Part shown: in pieces, positions 25,471 to 36,929 of the stretch | Numbering within the stretch: the stretch's first letter is position 1 | Layout of the letters: each line of letters begins with the position of its first letter | From: Hanleya hanleyi | Taxonomy: Eukaryota > Mollusca > Polyplacophora > Lepidopleurida > Hanleyidae | DNA: 64,000 nt | Assembly (NCBI GenBank): GCA_036873755.1 | Contig: JAVTVY010018740.1 | Span: 1 to 64,000 of the forward strand | Direction of reading: 5' to 3' | Translations under genes and position numbers: made by a program | The notes under the pieces: generated by a model | Databases searched by the model: none | Told to the model about the DNA's origin: nothing | Seen by the model: only the letters and a program-made list of their open reading frames with translations

Positions 25471-26660
25471 TCGTTTCCTCGTTCTATGTACATGTAGCTC
25501 AGATATGTCTTACGAAGGTGTGTATTTGTTCATATCGTCAGTTGTCGTTTCCTCGTTCTATGTACATGTAGCTCAGATATGTCTTACGAAGGTGTGTATT
25601 TGTTCATATCGTCAGTTGTCGTTTCCTCGTTCTATGTACATGTAGCTCAGATATATCTTACGAAGGTGTGTATTTGTTCATATCGTCAGTTGTCGTTTCC
25701 TCGTTCTATGTACATGTAGCTCAGATATGTCTTACGAAGGTGTGTATTTGTTCATATCGTCAGTTGTCGTTTCCTCGTTCTATGTACATGTAGCTCAGAT
25801 ATGTCTTACGAAGGTGTGTATTTGTTCATATCGTCAGTTGTCGTTTCCTCGTTCTATGTACATGTAGCTCAGATATATCTTACGAAGGTGTGTATTTGTT
25901 CATATCGTCAGTTGTCGTTTCCTCGTTCTATGTACATGTAGCTCAGATATGTCTTACGAAGGTGTGTATTTGTTCATATCGTCAGTTGTCGTTTCCTCGT
26001 TCTATGTACATGTAGCTCAGATATGTCTTACGAAGGTGTGTATTTGTTCATATCGTCAGTTGTCGTTTCCTCGTTCTATGTACATGTAGCTCAGATATAT
26101 CTTACGAAGGTGTGTATTTGTTCATATCGTCAGTTGTCGTTTCCTCGTTCTATGTACATGTAGCTCAGATATATCTTACGAAGGTGTGTATTTGTTCATA
26201 TCGTCAGTTGTCGTTTCCTCGTTCTATGTACATGTAGCTCAGATATGTCTTACGAAGGTGTGTATTTGTTCATATCGTCAGTTGTCGTTTCCTCGTTCTA
26301 TGTACATGTAGCTCAGATATATCTTACGAAGGTGTGTATTTGTTCATATCGTCAGTTGTCGTTTCCTCGTTCTATGTACATGTAGCTCAGATATGTCTTA
26401 CGAAGGTGTGTATTTGTTCATATCGTCAGTTGTCGTTTCCTCGTTCTATGTACATGTAGCTCAGATATATCTTACGAAGGTGTGTATTTGTTCATATCGT
26501 CAGTTGTCGTTTCCTCGTTCTATGTACATGTAGCTCAGATATATCTTACGAAGGTGTGTATTTGTTCATATCGTCAGTTGTCGTTTCCTCGTTCTATGTA
26601 CATGTAGCTCAGATATGTCTTACGAAGGTGTGTATTTGTTCATATCGTCAGTTGTCGTTT
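25471..26660. repeat. 74-bp minisatellite, 16 full copies plus a partial
   Basis: The unit starts TCGTTTCCTCGTTCTATGTA and runs through CATGTAGCTCAGATAT(G/A)TC and AAGGTGTGTATTTGTTCATA to ATCGTCAGTTG. Period 74 (starts at 25471, 25545, 25619 and so on). Copies are almost identical; the main variant is one G/A site, ordered GGAGGAGGAAGAGAAG from left to right. It begins about 54 bp past the stop codon of locus B, so it may be transcribed as its 3' UTR. Confidence 0.95.
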
Positions 26661-26713
26661 TCAGATCGTAGTCAAATGGTTATATGGTATAGTTATTTGT
26701 AGTAATTAGATAT

Positions 26714-27242
26714 TCACATGCTTGAATGGTGATTAGCGGTGTACACTTCGCACATTCCTCGGGGTTTCCCCTGGTTCTGTTGCGATTGGTTGAATACTTC
26801 TAAAATGCTATAAATGCCTTCTTCCGGAACATCGCTAGAAGACAGCGTGCTACTTCGGTTACTGATACTATCTTCATGCATTACGGCTACATGAGTAGTT
26901 GGAGTATCGGATGTTCTCTCGTTTTTCTGCACAGTTGCGTATATGACACTAATGTCATCGTCGTCATAGGCCTCGCTGGTTTCGAAATCCTTATCGCAAC
27001 TTTCAGACCTACAATGGTCATTGTTTTTCTGAGCTCTGTTGGTTTGGTGGAGATCCTCTATGCTTACATCTCCCGCCACACTAGCTGTTGGCTTGGACGT
27101 ACGTCGCATTTGTGTAGTTAACCTATCGCGCCAATTGGTAAACCTAACGCGTAGAGTGACACCTCCACCACGTAAAGTCTCCCTAGATGTTCTAAACCAA
27201 CTACTACATCTTTTCTTAGTACTTTTAAGTCTCTTTCGGTAC
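26714..27242 (-). CDS. Locus B cytoplasmic tail with ITIM-like motif
   Basis: Acceptor CATCTCTCTTACAG, then a 529-nt terminal exon to a TGA at 26716-26714. The juxtamembrane part is Arg/Lys-rich (YRKRLKSTKKRCSS), suggesting contact with inner-leaflet lipids. An acidic stretch then leads into DDDDISVIYATVQKNER, where VIYATV fits the ITIM consensus (I/V/L/S-x-Y-x-x-I/V/L). A second weaker site, GIYSIL, follows about 40 residues later, and CEVYTANHH lies near the end. The block SVxYATVxKN is shared with the tail of locus D, indicating common descent. SHP-type phosphatase or SH2 recruitment is an inference from the motif. Confidence 0.8.
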
Positions 27243-29263
27243 CTGTAAGAGAGATGATAGAATATGTAAATCAATCACAATACATTTCTTTGTCACAAAA
27301 GTATAGACACGTTTGTGAACTATATAATTGAGAGTAACTGTGCTCATACTATATTTACCGGTATGCTATTATAAATTTATTGCGATATGCAAGAGGTGGG
27401 ACGACGTCTGGCGACTATATAGAGCAACCATAGAATACGGTGAACGTGGCCTTTGTATCTCAGCCGCGATTTTATTGCAGATGTTTATGTGGAGACAATG
27501 AAGTATCCACACGGCCCCCAACACCGGCTTAAGTGGAATTAAATACGCTAGCTCAGCGGAATTAGATACGGTAGCTTGGGAGCTGTGATGACCGATCATC
27601 TCAAATAGATAACTTATCTGATGTTAATGGATGATCATGGTGGACATATGATGGAGTAAACAGCTCGACAGGGGGTAAACCTGGTAAATGCAAGAATACC
27701 CAGAAAAATCTAACCTGTAATGCCCGACGTTGTACGGCTTAAATTTCCCACCAAAACAATACACCTACATATATTTGTCGAATGACATGTACAGAGTGCG
27801 AGCCTCGAGGACTAACAATCCACCGGCAGAATCGTACCAGATGCAGGTAATAAACTGGAGTGATATGCAAGATGTGGGACAAATTGACGACATCTGGCAA
27901 CTAAAGAGCATGCATATGTCTCAACAAGAAAGCTTTCCCCGCGCTGTTGTTGCAGCTGTTCGCGTGGCGATTACGAAGTATACACACAGCCCGTAACACC
28001 GACTTAAATGGAATAGCTGGGGAGCTCAGCTCATGAGATATCAGACTCGCAACCTGTCATCGTTCAACTCACTACAGTCATGTCTTTCATATCGTTCATC
28101 CCTCTCGTTGGATTGTTGGCCAGACATTTGGTGTCATAGACAACGTGGATTCGAAACCAATTCCTTTCCACATATCGATATGGTAAGTTTCTTGTTTTTG
28201 TAAGTCACATACATAAATACGATATACGTACCATTGTTTTTTCTGTAAAAACAAGGTCAAGTTTATTGCCAGGATAACCAAGATCAGTAAACCGAACAAA
28301 CCACCAAGAACAGCACCTGTCGATATAGGTAACAGATGATGAGATAGATGAGAAATATTAGCAAGAATAGCATGGTTTTGTGAAAGAATTGGTCTGTCTG
28401 AATCAACTATGGAAGCGACAATACAAATGCTGGCTACTAAATGTTGATTTTATTGTTTGCATTTAGCACACTGTGTATGCCGAAAATCGTATTACGCAGA
28501 TCACTTAAAATTCACCTTTTTCCCATATTTTTGGACTATGTTAGTCATAGCTCCTCAATTTCGTTATTTTGTTCCTTACTGTTGAATAGAACGATTTTGC
28601 TCAAATTTCTCCAGGATAAATATGGTGTCACGCAGCTTTAGCGTATCAAAATTGAGGTCAGTAGGTCGAAGGTCACGGTCACTGTCGATCAAAAACCAGA
28701 GACTATCGAAATTCGTTATTGTTTAAGTGGATACATCAGCGACGGACGATATTCTGGATGTAAAATTGGAAAACTATTATTTGGATACCGAGATTGAGGT
28801 CAAAGAGTCCACGTCCAAGGTCATTGCCCACCAGAAACTCACTGTGACAGGGTAATACTTCTAAATTTCGTTTCAATGACGTAGTAAACAGCGCCAAATG
28901 TGCTGTTATTTTAGCTGGGGTATATTGATAATTGTGGGGCAGTTGTAAATGGGCTGAATCCACCTTAAAATCGGATTGAATTTTATATATTGTTAGACGT
29001 CTGTCCTATTGTTAAGAGCTATACTATTATTAACATTTGAGATATGTTGCTGAATCAACAAATTCCGTGTTATATTTACTGCATAAGAAATTGCAACGTA
29101 CCTGTGTTGCTGGAGCAGGATAGCGGCGGGCCTGCTGTAGATTGTGTAGACCATGAGGACGTTGGAATATCCGATCCCGTTGGTGTTGTTAGCTCGACAG
29201 TCGAGGTGTTTGATTCTGTGATCACCGTCGCATCAGTGGGAGACGTGGCTGGATCAGACGCTT
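26714..29263 (-). CDS. Locus B: partial membrane receptor (stalk, TM, ITIM-like tail); ectodomain not found
   Basis: Three exons fit together on the minus strand: 29263-29102, 28316-28232, 27242-26714. They give 257 codons of open frame plus stop from a phase 1 entry, so the model is partial at its 5' end. The plan is the same as in locus A: Ser/Thr stalk, 85-nt TM exon, single tail exon. I could not find a Cys-rich or signal exon between this stalk and locus C (29.3-38 kb). Either the ectodomain is divergent, or was lost, or these are alternative 3' exons of the upstream locus C, which is permitted by the phases. The tail is strongly basic next to the membrane and carries the ITIM-like VIYATV. 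A 74-bp minisatellite starts just past the stop codon. Confidence 0.65.
27370..28050 (+). repeat. Dispersed repeat family 2, two adjacent copies
   Basis: Copies near 27370-27610 (ATTGCGATATGCAAGAGGTG, CACCGGCTTAAGTGGAATTA, AGCTGTGATGACCGATCAT) and 27715-28050 (GGAGTGATATGCAAGATGTG, ACACCGACTTAAATGGAAT). The second includes an open stretch ending CAGATGCAG before GTAATA, which has a counterpart at 58159. They lie between the TM and tail exons of locus B, on the opposite strand. Confidence 0.6.
28232..28316 (-). CDS. Locus B transmembrane exon
   Basis: An 85-nt exon, acceptor ATATCGACAG, donor CAATG before GTACGT, phase 1 in and phase 2 out. It encodes AVLGGLFGLLILVILAINLT followed by LFLQKKQW, a clear TM helix with basic inner end. 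The downstream junction with the tail exon rebuilds TGG (Trp) and continues YRKRLKS. Confidence 0.8.
28620..28870 (+). repeat. Repeat with AGGTCA half-sites
   Basis: Two similar blocks (near 28652-28690 and 28796-28850) hold TTGAGGTCA, AGGTCACGGTCACTGT and CCAAGGTCATTG strings. This is probably a dispersed invertebrate repeat rather than a regulatory element, but the strings are nuclear-receptor half-site-like. Confidence 0.4.
29102..29263 (-). CDS. Locus B stalk exon
   Basis: A 162-nt phase 1-1 exon with donor ACAG before GTACGT and likely acceptor GAGTACAG. It encodes ASDPATSPTDATVITESN and continues Thr/Ser-rich to CSSNT, a mucin-like stalk equivalent to 8352-8462 of locus A. The acceptor lacks a strong pyrimidine tract, so the upstream boundary is uncertain. 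An ATG sits just upstream in frame, but no signal peptide follows, so I treat this as internal. Confidence 0.55.
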
Positions 29264-29919
29264 CTGTACTCATCTTCTTTTCTCAGTGACTCGTTGTCAA
29301 CGTCCTAGCAACAATGTTGGAATTCTTTGAACTTGCCGATATAGTATGGAAAACAAATGTTCAAATCCCGGAGAAATGGTATGGAAAACAAATGGTCAAA
29401 TCCTGGAGAAACGTGATTTGTTGGTTACTTAATTAGTATCAGTAAATAGCACATATGGAAAGTATTGCTTCCTCATCTATATATCACGATCACAACCTGT
29501 CCAGTAGCTTTTTGACTGGATGTGGAATAATTTTATATGATATAGTTTTCGAATGATTCGTAAGCTCATCTTTTAAACTGTTTGCCGCTTCTCAAAAACA
29601 TTTCTCCCGAATATATATTCTGTATCGGTGATGTCGTTTGTCTTGACGATGTATTTTGGACGAGTCAATTTGTTTTAACCCATGTACTTCAAGATTCTCA
29701 CGGTGTTCATATGAACAGGCACAATCAAAACATGACTGACATACATCATGCTATAGATAGCAACTTGACAACGAAAATCATACGGATTAGGAATACAGAC
29801 CAGGGATACAGATTTGATATTTTTGGAACATCATGATGTCTTGCCGGTGTAGCAATAATGGTTGTCCCGCCGTATTGGTTGTCCGAAGGACAACCTGTAC
29901 CTGGCAGTGGTTGTCCTGA

Positions 29920-29960
29920 CTGAAACTGGGTGTCCCCCTCCGGGGGACACCCAGTTTCAG
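29920..29960. repeat. Perfect 19-bp hairpin with 3-nt loop
   Basis: Arms 29920-29938 (CTGAAACTGGGTGTCCCCC) and 29942-29960 are exact inverted copies around TCC. It sits in the left hairpin cluster of the 2.6-kb element, next to GGTTGTCC-GAA-GGACAACC (29877-29895). Confidence 0.95.
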
Positions 29961-30199
29961 GTACCAGTTGTCCACTCGATACATATTACTCTTGTACATG
30001 TTGTAATGCATTATATATTATATTTGCACCCGGACAACTATTCATGGGGGGACAACCTCTCTTATTACAACAGTGGCAATATTAGTTGTCCCCCATGACG
30101 TGCTGTCCATCGTATTATCAGACAAACTAGGTCACGGTATAAAGGTGACAAATTTTCAGTGGCTCGGCAGCTGTCCCAAGTAGTGCAGGGGAAAGAGGC

Positions 30200-30255
30200 G
30201 CGGTAATATGGATGAGCGGATTTCAATAAGTTGTGGGTTCGAATCCCATCCGCGT
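30200..30255 (+). ncRNA. tRNA-like pol III box pair (remnant)
   Basis: TGGATGAGCGG (30209-30219) resembles an A box and GGGTTCGAATCCC (from 30235) a B box, but they are only about 15 nt apart and no cloverleaf closes. Probably a SINE or tRNA pseudogene remnant. Confidence 0.35.
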
Positions 30256-32690
30256 CACATTATTTTTTTTATTATGATACAATATCATATTTTCCATGCT
30301 AATTTTTTCACGGATCATTTGTGGATTAATGACGCCAGGTGGACATTATATTTTCAGGCAAAATTTTTGTTACATATATTTTAATGTTCCTATTGCTTAG
30401 TTCTATTTTCCAAATATATTTGACGTATTATTCGTCAGTTTCTTTCTATCACAGTCAACAGTGTTTTTATTGAACTGATGTTCACTTTATATACAACAAC
30501 ATATTTCGCTATCAAAGTAATCCACGTAGGCCTGCATAATAAGATGGAGGCATACTAACACAATTCTAATTTTGAAAAAGACACTGTAGGTACAGAAATT
30601 GCGGCATTTTGTATTGCAATGTGCTTGTTTCAGGACAATCCGAGGGTGTTGAATCCGAATCTGCTTGCTCTCAGAATAATTTTACATACTGAAACATCAG
30701 AACTGCTAATTAACCGTAATGACCAAGTCACTTGAGCATTTGGCGCCAATCTCTGCCGGGTAGTAAGGCCGTCTTCTCCCAGCCGCCCCCGCCCCCCTCC
30801 CTCTCCTCCGCCCCCTTATATCATACCTTCCTAGCCTGTGCGAAACGACAATTTCTGCAAGAAATATTTAGCTTTTTAGAACGAAATCATTAACGATGAC
30901 TTGTTTAGTATACTGCCCCCCCTCCCAATTCCCTCCCCCCATTCCTTCCGCTCTTCGCTTCCCCAATTATCCTGAATACCGATATGTTTAACCATTTCCA
31001 TTAGGGGGTGAAACTAATATAATAATGGATAATGTAATACAATTAACAATGGTCACTCTAATGACCTCACGGTGAAGTCATCGTCCCTGAAAGTAGTTTT
31101 AAATCTATTTTAGCCAATTTTCATTATAAATATTTTTCGTACTCCTTGAGCTAGGGGGTGAATACTGTGTGATGACGTCACAGTGACGTCATTATTAAAA
31201 AAGGTATTTTTGTGTTTCATTTCTTCGCAAACACTGCATGATAAATTAGTAAATCAAATAGTTTCAGTCCACTTTTCCATGCAGTAAAGCAAACGTTTTT
31301 AAGAAAACCCACATACCCACATGGCTTCCATTTTGAATTTAACCATTATTCTCTGCACATAGACTCAAAAAGACCCCAATATGATAAGCTACAAAGCTAC
31401 GGAGTGTCAGCTCTCAAGTATTTATCATTCCGGATAGAGGATAGAAAGTTTGGTACGAAGGCCCCGATGCCCCCCCCCCCCCCAAAAAACGGCCTTGCAG
31501 GTTAACCCCACCGCATGGCATCACGACACAATAATTTTTTCGGGAAAATTGCATGGACTCAAATTGGAAAAATCTGATTGGAAAATTCGGCCCAAAATTC
31601 AGATGCGAATTTGTGAATTTGAATGTGAATTTGATTACGTCATTGTGACGTAATCGAAGAGACTGTTTCATATATAGTGTACGTGCTTTCATCTCCTAAG
31701 CATACGGGGTATTAAAACTATTTATACGGGTGAGTACGAAGAGAAGAAGAGAGCTATATCCCCATAAAATTGTGCTTTCGGTCATTTCCGTTAATTTTTT
31801 TCGTATTCCTAAAAGAGCATAAAAGTAATTTATTTTGCCAAAACTAATTATTCTCTATCATATGAATTAGTTTTTGATATAAAATATCGGAAGATTAAAA
31901 AAATCAGTCCAAAAAAAGAAGAAGCGAAAAATGACTTCCGAAAAGATGACGTCAATGTGACGTCATGATGGCGACCATCTTGAATTGTTTAGCATTTCAT
32001 CATAGAGTTTGACTCAAATATTTTCAAAGAAACTATAAAATAGTTTCAGCCCTCTACCCAAGATATAACGAAGATAGACGGGGCGTTGAAATTCCCCCAC
32101 CCTCCATCCTCAGGCGGGGACAACCTCCAAATCACCCAGATCTGTTAGGGTTAAAACAATCCATTTATCGGCTACGCATACTATCATTGCCTTATTGAGC
32201 CGCTTTACATGCTGAGGCCTGATACTGGACAACTATTCCCAGGCGACGGACAACCCTTAATACGACTTAGTTATAATCGCGATAAAACCTGGACAACCAC
32301 TTCTATCGTCGGACAACGTATCCCCGGGTGTAGTTGTCCATGGACAACCTATGATAGTATCAGTTGTCCCGAGACAACTCACAACAGTACATGCTGTCCA
32401 TGGACAACCTGTCCCAGTAATGGCTGTCCGACGGACAACCACTAACCAGGACAACGTTCACCTTCACACCGGTATCAATGAAAACTGCTGTCCGCTTCTC
32501 TCTTGCAGGAAACTCATCTATCTTGATGTATAATATGATTGTTTTTTAAAAATATATTTTGTGCTAATATTGTTATATGAAATATGGAATAGAGATTTTG
32601 GAAGGTGCCACGTATAGCTTTATGCGTTATTCAGGGTATAGGAATCAGATCTGACATTCAATATTCAGTCATGATTCACTAAATAATTTC

Positions 32691-35017
32691 CGCGTCAATA
32701 ATCGAAAATGCCATTTCATACGACAGTCAACATCAATTCCAAATATGTATACAGTGAGAACATAATGCTCGTTCATAGAAATAATGACACGAAAAATATC
32801 AAATTTGATGCAATAGCAACTAGTGGGTGACAGGAACAGACAATTTAGCCGAAAATATATTACACAATATATTTATCTGTATATCATATATGATACACTG
32901 GTCATATGGGATCTTGTAGCGTATTATATATGGTACAGGGGACAGTGATGTAATGTCATTATTTCCCCAAACCCCTTGTATTTTGCCAATCAAACATATA
33001 CCCTGTGGAATTTAACATGCCGAAGCAATCTGTGACAAATCGAAGACATTTAGAATGGAAACACCAATAAATTTGAAGTTTCAGATATCAGTTCAAGCTG
33101 GCAAATCTACCGGTTGTAGCATATATGATACGCAATTTTCAGTGATCTAGATTTTGTAGGCACAACTAATTTATATCTATGCCAAAATGTATCACTGGTA
33201 TCTTTGTAAATGACTATAAAAGCAAACTAGATTTTTCTGGAATTTCAGTTATACCTGGGACCGAACGTTCCTCGTTTACGGCTCGTATTATCACTGTCCG
33301 GGTTACCTAGGTGCTGCCATATTTGAAGTCGACGGATCATAATGAATCATATCCTATATTGATAGAAAAACATGGCCGCTAAAGGAAATTAGAAGTGTAG
33401 CATATACGATACAACCGGCATTATACTTACACATACGGAGTACCTGATAGCCAATCAAATGAGGCCAGAACTCACCATATCATATATCATATCCGGGCAC
33501 GATATAAACAAAAATCCCCAAAAGCTGGTTTACTGCAACAGGAAAGTGGTCAAATGTTTTCAAAGATGACAAGAAGATATTAGCTACATTATTCATTTTC
33601 ATTCAATAGTGAGTTTTCATGTTTAGAAAAGGTTGGCCGTGAATCACCTACTGGAATAATCGGATGAAACGATACCGTTGAATCAGACAAGAATAATCTC
33701 CAGCGATTTGATTTGAATCGTATGGTAGGCAGTTAATGCAAAAACTTCTGTCATTTTGACCGCGATATCAATCAATCTTACTTCGGCCAAATAGATTGAA
33801 AACAGCAGAAGAAAAACAGAAAGAATTCAACCGATTCAACCATTTATTTTGAGGGAACAAATTTCCATCGAACTTTCGAACCAAATTTCGATTGAAATTG
33901 GGACGACATTTTGAAATATCCCATACCTTAATTGTTCTACATTCATACCTTGTTAACTGTTTTTAATACTCCGAGTTCTGGGCACTCACAATGCGAAAGT
34001 CAGTTTCCTTTGTGAAAGTAATTTTTAACATATAAACGCATGCCATTTCAGATTGAAACGTTTTAGCTAGATTCTCACCTGCCATCTGAAATGTGAAGAT
34101 TAGGCCCAGCGGAGGGAAGAAAGGTTCCGTCATACCGAGTGAACAACCCAAATGATACGCGTTTCATAGGTGCCCCTGAGATGAGATGAATCACTACGTT
34201 TATTTAGGTCCGTATTGGAAACGAATTTCATCCGTTTAATTAAGTTGGTGAGTGCAGCCGTAATAAGGAGCTAGAAACCAGAGTCTTATGTTCAGCACTG
34301 TATAAAGTCCCTCAATATTTCCTTAATACAAAATATTATTGCCTGCCTGTTTCGACAAATCTACAGAATAATATCACGTTAATACGGGTTATTAATACTG
34401 TGTTTTTGTAGGGGTGGTTAAATTATGCCATAATATGAAGTGATATATTATAAGGACAAGAAAACCAAAACTAGCATGTCAACATTCAGAACACGGTACG
34501 AGAATATGGAGGAAACGGCGTTCTTTGAAACCCGGACATAATCTAGTAAAGGTTTCTAAGGAACAACGCAGTGAATCATAATGTATATACCTTTTACAAA
34601 TATCAATATCACCAACATAGAAGATTGATGTATATTTCTGACTTATCCGAATATATTTTCTCAAATCTGTCCCCTGTCTAATAGTCCATAGATACACGAA
34701 TCAATGAAATAATTGTTTATGCACGATAGGTGCAAATCACTCCCAATCACGCCCGAACCAGTCATGCAGCTCTCGTACACGGCTAGGCTAAAAAGTAAAC
34801 AACCGTTGTGGGAGATGTTCTATGTCCATCACCATCTTTCTTATCAGAACACGAATTCCCTCCTAAACACTAAAAATCAAGTTAATATTGTGCTGTCATC
34901 TTGGATCAGAGAGTGAATCCAAGAGGGTGATGAAAACGTGATGTATGCAACAAATCGCTTTAGAAATTCCACAACATCACGTCACAATATATTGGCCGGC
35001 TAAGAGTGGGACAATAG
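32691..35017. other. No gene recognised between loci B and C
   Basis: I searched both strands for a Cys-rich, SMB or signal exon that would complete locus B and found none. GATA/TATA-rich low-complexity sequence recurs near 32860-33130 and 33400-33490. Confidence 0.4.
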
Positions 35018-35187
35018 ACCGGTGTGATGGATAAGAATGTCCTGGTGATTAGTGTCCTATTTCATATTATTTTCTATTGCAACAAAGTACGGACACTTGT
35101 ACCCAGTGTGGAGAAAAATGTCCTAGGTGGGTTAGAAGATAGGGGCCGGACACTTAGCCAGAGGACAGTCTTATCCTCTACACCGGC
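35018..35187. mobile_element. Short MITE with CCGGTGT termini, copy 2
   Basis: About 170 bp. Left ACCGGTGTGATGGATAAGAA; the right end inverted is GCCGGTGTAGAGGATAAGA. Matches 10134-10291. The ends also resemble those of the 2.6-kb element (CCGGTGTNNNNG...TGTCC). Confidence 0.75.
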
Positions 35188-36929
35188 ACGACGGCAGTAT
35201 ATGGAAAACATTCAACAGCATACAAAATATAGTGGACTGTCTGGACTTCTGTTACAGTAAAAACAAACAGACAACATCAACAATGTACTGGCATCACACA
35301 AAGCTTATATTTATCTCGAAAAACGTCTCTGAACTTACGGTAACATACCACGATTAAAATATAACAGATTGATTTGGTGTCAGTTATAAATCAGTTGAAA
35401 TTGTTGTCCACCAAAATCATAAAGCAGTGTGCTAAAATTCGGATTTCTTCGAATACTATCATTTCGTTGGGAGATTATATAACCAGACAATTGAAGTTTC
35501 ATAACAATGACAAGCGAGCATGTGTTCGCATGGGTGGAAAGGTTAATGGAAGACTCGCACAATAGTAACCAGCCATTCAGACTCTGTTAATCAATCAGCT
35601 GAGAGAACAACCACTTCCGATTTAATTTCATTGGGGCAGCCTGTTTGATGAAATATTCTCATAATGAAGACTTTACTAGGGCAAATAATGTTTGAGGTCT
35701 CAAAATGGAAATGTATCATTTCGAGTGTTAGCATATGCACAAATGCTAACTAGAGAATATAAGGTTTCGAGGGAATTTTCTCAAAATGAATACTCGTCCT
35801 TGAACCTTAAACGCTCAGACATACCTTTGATTGTAGGAACCAAAACTTAAGATACAATTTGGAGAATTTAGAGAGCCTAGCCATGGTATCTCGACATATT
35901 AATCCTTTGAGATTTATTGCGTTAATAAGCGTGATGATTGAGCAATCATGCTCATGTGTCATCTGCCTAATGGTAGTATGATTTGTAGGATATTTATTAA
36001 CAATGCAAATTCACCATTTTGCATTATTATTTACTCAGGTAGCTTATCTACGACATGTAATTACAATGTTATCTTCTGAGGCAATCATGTAAACTTCACA
36101 TGTGGTTTTTAGGAGTGTCTGGATTTCTCATCGAAAATAAATATATATATGAAAATACAAAGAACACTATATATCGTTCAAACACTCCAATTTCTAGCTT
36201 CGCGCAAGGTTCCTTCTGCACGTCGGGGAGACTAACTTACATGGAATAGAATGTAAGCTATGATGGTTGAGCATTTCAACGTACGACATCGTTTTACAAC
36301 TCTCGACTATACATAAATTCTGTATACCCAACAGAAAACAAATTCGATTTCAGCAAAGATGCAATACGTTAATTATACAGGAAAATTTGATTAACTCAGC
36401 AGGATTATTACACACGTTTTTGACCGATGGTTGTTTTTGTTCTTTGCTTTTTTCTCTCTCACTGAAAGAATCCCGATGTATCACGATTTCACGCGATGAA
36501 TAACGTTTATGAAAAGCATACATGAAAATTATTAGTGACCCTCATGACCGCCATTCCGAATTGATCCATTATCTTTCGACACTCTTGACAGAATTTCTTG
36601 TTACAATATTCAATATTCACATACCATTTTCTCGACAATATGTATTAATCATTTAGAATGTCGAGATCCTGTTATAATCCTGAATGAGAGATAAGCCGAA
36701 TGGTAATATCGACTATCCACATTTTCTGCACATAAATATCCGTACAAACTGAATAAATAGTCATCTTACTAGAATCTCAGTACTAATTTCCACCGACAAA
36801 CTCATCTATCCCTGATGTGACTGACAAGCGATAGAATCTAGAAACGAGTTGGAAATAAATTCTGATAAAAGAATACTTCCCAATTGGAGATTTGACGACC
36901 GATTTATCACGATGTTTTGCTCCCATCTT

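Larger units (their letters stand above)
29848..32468. mobile_element. 2.6-kb non-autonomous element with hairpin-rich inverted ends
   Basis: It interrupts a known repeat, with CCGG (possibly CCGGT) on both sides as a 4-5 bp target duplication. The ends are inverted: TGTAGCAATAATGGTTGTCC at the left, and the right end read backwards is TGTGAAGGTGAACGTTGTCC. Each end has a cluster of short palindromes built on GTTGTCC...GGACAAC (about 29868-30120 and 32220-32456). Inside are a tRNA-like A/B box pair (30209-30245), C-rich tracts and four paired CRE-like motifs. No open frame for a transposase is seen. The element lies between locus B and locus C. Confidence 0.7.
29680..32690 (+). repeat. Dispersed repeat family 1 copy split by an inserted element
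   Basis: The left half 29680-29847 (TGTTCATATGAACAGGCACA ... ATGATGTCTTGCCGG) continues at 32469 (CCGGTATCAATGAAAACTGC ... CTCTCTTGCAGGAAACTC). The gap of about 2.6 kb is a nested insertion, which defines the boundaries of that element. Confidence 0.8.

Noticed and set aside
29076..29273. Reading the locus B stalk as a first exon from its ATG
   Set aside because: No signal peptide follows the ATG; the exon matches internal stalk exons of the other loci in phase and composition.
30200..30255. Functional tRNA gene
   Set aside because: A and B boxes are too close together and no cloverleaf can be closed.
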